The notes beneath the pieces are model-generated. The model was not told the origin of the DNA. It saw only the letters and a program-made list of their open reading frames with translations, and searched no databases. Position numbers and translations under genes: made by a program. A stretch of 13,548 nucleotides of DNA from Clostridia bacterium (lineage in GTDB: Bacteria; Bacillota_E; RBS10-35; JAJYVN01): the NCBI GenBank assembly GCA_027335515.1, contig DAHWHT010000119.1:1-13548 (forward strand), read 5' to 3'. Below, piece after piece: positions 12,116 through 13,548 of this stretch (position 1 is its first letter; each line of letters opens with the position of its first letter).

Positions 12116-13548
12116 CGGAATCTCGCCCCCATTTCCGCGGCGCCAACCATTCCAAGGCGCCCGCGCCTCCCACCCGCCAACGGGCCTCGGCCCCGGCCGG
12201 TTCTGGATTCACGCCCGCCGCCTGCCGCGGCGGCGGCGGCCGCAGACGCGACCAGGCCTCCAGCGCCGCGCCCAGTTCGCCCCGCACCCCGGCCGCGGCC
12301 AGCAGCGGGCCGCAGCGCATCCGGTCCACCAGGGCCGCCCCGTCCCCCGCGGCCAGCGGTGCCAGGGCACGCTGTTCCTCAGGACAGACGGCACCCCACG
12401 CCCCCCCGAGGCCGCAGGCGAGGTAGGGGCCGAAACCCGGATCCACCGCCAAACGCGCCCAGAGTTCCAGGCCCACAGCATCCTTTGAGGACGCACCCCC
12501 GGCCCCGGTCGAGCCTGCCTGGCGCGGCACGTCCGCGGCGCGGCCGGCCAACCAGACGCGCAGGGCGACCGCCGCCAGGTGCGCGGACGGAAACACGGGC
12601 ACGGCGGCCTCGCGCAGACGCTCCGCGGCGGTCGTCACCGCAAAGCCCGGTGAATGGGCGACCACCAGCAGGGGAACCGGCGCCGTGGCGGCCAGTTCGA
12701 CCAGGTGGCCCGCCATGCGCGCGTCAAAACCGTCGTGGCGGTGCGGCAGGGAGAACACCACGCAGGCCAGGCCGGGGTCGGCGGCCATCACCTCCAGGGC
12801 CTTGCGGGCCAGGCCGGGATCCTCCAGCGCCGCGGTCGTCAGATCGGTCGGGTTGCCGACCGCCGCAATCTCCGGCAGCAGCGCGGTCAGGGCGGCCGCG
12901 GTCGGGGGCGCCAAGGGCGGCAGCACCACCTTCTGCCTTTCCGCCTGGTCGGCAAGGAGCACCCCCGATCCTCCGGAGAAGGTGCACACCCCCACCCCGC
13001 CGGCGGGAGGCTGGGGCCGCAGGCCCAGGAGGGTCGCGGCCGCGACCAGCTCGTCCACGTCGTCGACCAAACGACAGCCCGCATCCGCCAGCGCCGTCTG
13101 GGCCAGGAGGTCATCGCCGCCGGGCGCCGCCGTATGCGCCCGCGCCGCAGCCGCGCCGGTGCGGCTGCGCCCCAGCCGGCAGACGACGACCGGTTTACCC
13201 CGGGCGACGCAGCGCCGGACCGCCGCCGCGAAGCGCCGCCCGTCGCGCAGGCCCTCCACCAGGACCGCGACCACCTTGGTCGCCGGGTCGTCGGCGAGCA
13301 GCGCGACGAAATCGCCGGCCTGGAGGTCGATCTCGTTGCCCGTGGAGTACCAGGCGGAAAAGCCGACGCCGGCCGGCATCGCGTCGAGCACAGCGCGACC
13401 CAGGGCCCCGCCCTGGCTCACCAGCCCCACCGGCCCCGCGCGCAACTGAGCGGGATCGAACTGCGTGGAGAAGGTGTACACGAGGCCGGCCTGGATCTGC
13501 CACAACCCGGGACAGTTCGGTCCGTAGATCCGGATGCGGCCGGACAAC
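12108..13548 (-). CDS. NDP-forming acyl-CoA synthetase-like protein with incomplete ATP-grasp domain (5' end outside window)
   Basis: At least 480 codons; the first visible residues are just before YGPNCPG, the end of the CoA-binding domain, so about 130 residues probably lie outside. Residues below count from the edge. The succinyl-CoA-ligase-like region shows VGLVSQGGALG (40-50), STGNEIDLQAGDF (68-80) and RAHTAAPGG (136-144), where His138 corresponds to the phosphorylated histidine. Next come TFSGGSGVLLAD (189-200) and NPTDLT (232-237). After a ~25-residue linker follows only the C-terminal half of an ATP-grasp domain: ELWARLAVDPGFGP (361-374), CGLGGAW and a RALAPLAAGDG segment. The usual first half with the HKSDVGGV-type motif is missing. 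Enzymes of this family make acyl-CoA from organic acids or run in reverse. It probably supplies or consumes an aromatic CoA ester. Confidence 0.75.
   Translation of the reverse strand, partial: LSGRIRIYGPNCPGLWQIQAGLVYTFSTQFDPAQLRAGPVGLVSQGGALGRAVLDAMPAGVGFSAWYSTGNEIDLQAGDFVALLADDPATKVVAVLVEGLRDGRRFAAAVRRCVARGKPVVVCRLGRSRTGAAAARAHTAAPGGDDLLAQTALADAGCRLVDDVDELVAAATLLGLRPQPPAGGVGVCTFSGGSGVLLADQAERQKVVLPPLAPPTAAALTALLPEIAAVGNPTDLTTAALEDPGLARKALEVMAADPGLACVVFSLPHRHDGFDARMAGHLVELAATAPVPLLVVAHSPGFAVTTAAERLREAAVPVFPSAHLAAVALRVWLAGRAADVPRQAGSTGAGGASSKDAVGLELWARLAVDPGFGPYLACGLGGAWGAVCPEEQRALAPLAAGDGAALVDRMRCGPLLAAAGVRGELGAALEAWSRLRPPPPRQAAGVNPEPAGAEARWRVGGAGALEWLAPRKWGRDSDG

Noticed and set aside
1..13548. 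CRISPR arrays, tRNA and rRNA genes
   Set aside because: No regularly spaced short repeats and no credible tRNA T-loop arrangement. GGTTCGA at about 2374 lies inside a coding gene with no cloverleaf around it.

Overview
The window comes from a very GC-rich bacterium (strong G/C at third codon positions) whose exported proteins carry Tat-type or Sec-type signal peptides ending in lipoboxes. That fits a monoderm lineage. High-GC Bacillota (Sulfobacillus/Thermaerobacter-like), Actinomycetota or Chloroflexota are all possible, and the sequence alone does not settle it. There is no rRNA, tRNA or CRISPR array.

Left part (1-3610): a plus-strand gene for a multi-pass membrane protein with a C-terminal DUF4129 domain. 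It is followed by about 930 bp of poorly coding, partly lower-GC DNA, then a 148-residue orphan gene with a good ribosome binding site. After that comes a second copy of the last ~440 bp of the DUF4129 locus, fused to unrelated sequence and probably decaying. The two copies (881-1320 and 2961-3400) align without gaps at a constant offset of 2080 with 20 hand-counted differences, and they bracket the orphan gene.

Middle part (3611-7723, minus strand): two solute-binding-protein-like lipoproteins in tandem without permease or ATPase genes, and a small lipoprotein with a predicted beta-sandwich domain. An ~85-nt element upstream of the first solute-binding gene is repeated upstream of the DUF4129 gene. 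Both copies can fold into the same hairpins, with compensatory base changes. Small transposase-like remnants adjoin both copies.

Right part (7724-13548): a plus-strand pair encodes a U32-family protein rich in cysteines and a uroporphyrinogen-decarboxylase-superfamily protein. It converges, through a hairpin holding both stop codons, on a minus-strand operon. In transcription order that operon encodes an NDP-forming acyl-CoA synthetase-like protein (5' end outside the window), a Rieske ring-hydroxylating dioxygenase large subunit (benzoate/anthranilate-like) and its small subunit. The genes overlap by 8 and 4 nt, so they are probably translationally coupled. This operon probably serves aromatic or other organic acid catabolism. 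Its ferredoxin and reductase are not in the window.

The most unusual signals are the duplicated structured leader, which can hide start codons and a Shine-Dalgarno sequence, and the acyl-CoA synthetase whose ATP-grasp domain lacks its first half.
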